Part shown: positions 62,830 through 64,000 of the stretch, one piece after another
Layout of the letters: every line of letters starts with the position of its first letter
Position numbering within the stretch: the first letter of the stretch is position 1
Source of the DNA: DASQFI01 sp035633215
Lineage (GTDB): Bacteria; Acidobacteriota; Vicinamibacteria; Vicinamibacterales; SCN-69-37
Length of the DNA: 64,000 bases
NCBI GenBank assembly: GCA_035633215.1
Contig: DASQFI010000028.1
Coordinates: 1 to 64,000, forward strand
Direction: 5' to 3'
The notes under the pieces: generated by a model
The model's database searches: none
The model's input: only the letters and a program-made list of their open reading frames with translations
Told to the model about the DNA's origin: nothing
Program-made: the position numbers and the translations under genes

Positions 62830-62972
62830 GAACTCAGAACTTAGAACTCAGAACTTCGACCTTAGAACTCAGAACCTCGAACTTGGAGCTTGATTGCGCA
62901 CCTCCGAGCTCAGGCTGTCGGGGAGGGCCGGGTTCAAGTTCTTCGTTCTCAGTTCTAAGTTCTAAGTTTTGG
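62830..62972. repeat. Heptanucleotide word tract, GAACTYN type, with inverted arm
   Basis: Nine consecutive 7-bp words run from 62830 to 62892: GAACTCA, GAACTTA, GAACTCA, GAACTTC, GACCTTA, GAACTCA, GAACCTC, GAACTTG, GAGCTTG. An inverted set runs from 62938 to 62972: GTTCTTC, GTTCTCA, GTTCTAA, GTTCTAA, GTTTTGG. The two could form an imperfect stem around a 45-bp loop. The right end lies just before the small basic protein stop. Confidence 0.9.
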
Positions 62973-62987
62973 TGTCCTTCTCGAGCC

Positions 62988-63251
62988 TCAGGCCGCGCCT
63001 TTTTCTGTCTTTTTCTGCGCTGCTCTGCGTCGAGCCCAATACTTCCGCATACCGGCGCTCATCCTGCGACGAGCCGCCGCCGACATGGTGCGGCGCCGTC
63101 TGCCACCTGCGCCACGCGTCGAACCCCGACCTGCTCCTCTCAGCTCCGGGAATGCGGTCAAAATACTGGCCCGCTCCTCCTCGATCGATCGCAGGCGCGC
63201 CTCCGCTCCGAGCCGGGCCCACTGCATTCGAGCTGAATCCGCCTTTGGCAT
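62988..63251 (-). CDS. Small basic Arg-rich protein, possible nucleoid-type protein
   Basis: ATG 63251 is preferred (GGAGGAG 6 bp upstream), giving 87 aa. A helical N-terminus (QWARLGAEARLRSIEEERAS) is followed by a Gly/Arg-rich linker and a basic helix with TMSAAARRRMSAGMRKYWARRR and AAQKK. The C-terminal motif recurs in short proteins of these bacteria and looks like a DNA- or RNA-binding tail; function is unknown. Confidence 0.62.
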   Translation of the reverse strand: MPKADSARMQWARLGAEARLRSIEEERASILTAFPELRGAGRGSTRGAGGRRRRTMSAAARRRMSAGMRKYWARRRAAQKKTEKGAA

Positions 63252-63321
63252 CGCCATCTCCTCCGCGCCTATAGTCATATATTGGCAGTTATTGTCCCGT
63301 CAAAGACTGTCACGAGCCTTC

Positions 63322-63445
63322 ATGAAACATGAAGGAGTGAAGGGGTGAAGTTCATGAAGTAGAGCGATCCTGAAATCTGGATCCGGATCGATCTGAAAGA
63401 CAAGCGGGCATGTCTTCACGTTCTTCATCCCTTCACTTCCTTCAT
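63322..63445. repeat. TGAAG word tract with inverted arm
   Basis: ATGAAG/GTGAAG words start at 63329, 63337, 63345 and 63354 (8-9 bp apart) and inverted CTTCAC/CTTCAT words at 63414, 63423, 63431 and 63440. It resembles the heptamer tracts in layout but not in exact period. The 234-bp gap 63279-63512 holds no gene. Confidence 0.7.
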
Positions 63446-63452
63446 GTATCCC

Positions 63453-63506
63453 TTGACACCAAGCTGGCTAGGGGAGTAGCGTCGATTCTCATAGCTGGCT
63501 AGGGGA
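63453..63506 (+). promoter_or_regulatory. Putative promoter with two 14-bp operator-like repeats
   Basis: TTGACA at 63453-63458 could be a -35 box. AGCTGGCTAGGGGA occurs at 63462-63475 and again, perfectly, at 63493-63506, 31 bp (about three helical turns) apart, the second copy ending 7 bp before the PadR ATG. Autoregulation by the PadR protein is inferred. Confidence 0.6.
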
Positions 63507-63512
63507 CCCGTC

Positions 63513-63848
63513 ATGCCCAAACACACCAACGACCGTCTCCAGGGCACCCTCGACCTCGTCGTTCTGAAAACGCTGCAGTCCCGCGGGCCGATGCACGGCT
63601 ACGCCATGACCCAGCACATCTCCCGAATCTCTGGGAGCGTGTTGCGCGTGGAGGAAGGGTCGCTGTACCCGGCGCTGCATCGGATGATGCAGGCCGGGTG
63701 GTTGAAAGCCGAATGGGGACAGTCCGAGCACGGGCGGCGCGCGCGGTACTACAACGTCACCGCGGCGGGCCGGAAGCAACTGGCCGAGGAAGAGAAGAAC
63801 TGGGCCGCGCTCACGTCCGCGATCGCCCAGGTCATGAAGTTGGCCTGA
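63513..63848 (+). CDS. PadR-family transcriptional regulator
   Basis: A 111-aa protein: RLQGTLDLVVLKTLQSRGPM, HGYAMTQHISRISG, EEGSLYPALHRMMQAGWLK and YYNVTAAGRKQLAEEE are PadR winged-helix signatures. In this genome type such regulators usually precede ADOP permease genes; here a secreted protein gene follows by 35 bp. Two 14-bp direct repeats overlap its promoter and leader. It is closely related in layout to the PadR gene at 46933. Confidence 0.94.
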   Translation: MPKHTNDRLQGTLDLVVLKTLQSRGPMHGYAMTQHISRISGSVLRVEEGSLYPALHRMMQAGWLKAEWGQSEHGRRARYYNVTAAGRKQLAEEEKNWAALTSAIAQVMKLA

Positions 63849-63883
63849 CGCGTCCGCCAGCAGGATCACAAGGAGACAACGCC

Positions 63884-64000
63884 ATGACCTCATACCGACG
63901 TCGCTTGTCATACCTGACCGCCTGTCTGATCGCGGTAAGCGCCGCGCCGGCGCAGATGCAGATTCCTCCGGCCGGCCCGCGCGCGCCCGAGCCGGTCGTG
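63884..64000 (+). CDS. Secreted protein, N-terminal part only (cut by window end)
   Basis: The ATG at 63884 has AAGGAG 8 bp upstream. The 39 visible codons encode a signal peptide (RRLSYLTACLIAVSAAPAQ) and the start of a Pro-rich mature region. Nothing more can be said of its family; it is probably controlled with the PadR gene 35 bp upstream. Confidence 0.75.
   Translation, partial: MTSYRRRLSYLTACLIAVSAAPAQMQIPPAGPRAPEPVV

Noticed and set aside
62830..62972. CRISPR or minisatellite of a known mobile element
   Set aside because: The units are contiguous 7-mers with no spacers, and no transposase is adjacent.

Overview
The window is high-G+C bacterial chromosome from what looks like an Acidobacteriota genome, most likely Vicinamibacteria-like. 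This is an inference from gene content: MacB/FtsX 'ADOP' permeases next to small PadR regulators, an ECF sigma factor overlapping a membrane Ser/Thr kinase, large secreted beta-propeller proteins and peptidases with Arg-Gly-rich inserts, and a DUF4331/TPR/HupE gene set. No 16S rRNA gene is present.

Layout. (1) 1-4.4 kb: a transposase tail, then a minus-strand trio of a hypothetical protein, a GMC oxidoreductase and a patatin-like lipase. (2) 4.5-13.1 kb: an accessory island ending beside a tRNA-Pro(TGG) gene at 13123-13199 and visibly poorer in G+C at 8.4-12.7 kb. It holds a broken DUF1883-TIR gene, two tandem small paralogs, a large serine recombinase stopped by one in-frame TAG, a SIR2-like protein, a ribbon-helix-helix protein, a class III cyclase-like protein, a membrane-anchored protein coupled to an Abi-alpha-like protein, a GIY-YIG-like protein, and two related palindromes. 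It reads as a defence-type mobile island in decay. (3) 13.3-16.7 kb: an HD-GYP response regulator, a hybrid-free histidine kinase and a Rcp1-like receiver joined by stop/start overlaps. (4) 16.7-33 kb: ADOP permease, polysaccharide deacetylase, metallo-beta-lactamase-fold enzyme, GlsB-type protein, flavin amine oxidase, a cyclase/two-subunit TPP-enzyme operon, an S9 peptidase, a TolB-like propeller and a giant VPS10/BNR-type propeller. (5) 33-40 kb: the amidase-GerMN-rph-rdgB housekeeping series, split by a metalloprotease gene on the opposite strand. (6) 40-46.7 kb: DUF3052, GH127, and the DUF4331-barrel-TPR-HupE operon. (7) 46.9-56.2 kb: PadR plus ADOP, lamin-tail protein, CDP-alcohol phosphotransferase plus GtrA, Ser/Thr kinase plus ECF sigma, trypsin-like protease. 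(8) 56.4-62 kb: a complete RND tripartite efflux operon. (9) 62-64 kb: a head-to-head junction of two truncated genes, repeat tracts, and a PadR gene upstream of a secreted protein cut by the window edge.

The most unusual signal lies between genes. Several tracts are built of degenerate heptanucleotide words with exact 7-bp period but different core words (GGYAATN, GAACTYN, CCCTYTG, GATTYCA, GGCCCAC), often followed by an inverted arm. A second family is a roughly 50-75 bp double hairpin with TAG at one end and CTA at the other; it often supplies the stop codons of the flanking genes, in two places for both members of a convergent pair. A 3-kb insertion that splits the usual gerM-rph-rdgB order is bordered on both sides by word-repeat tracts.
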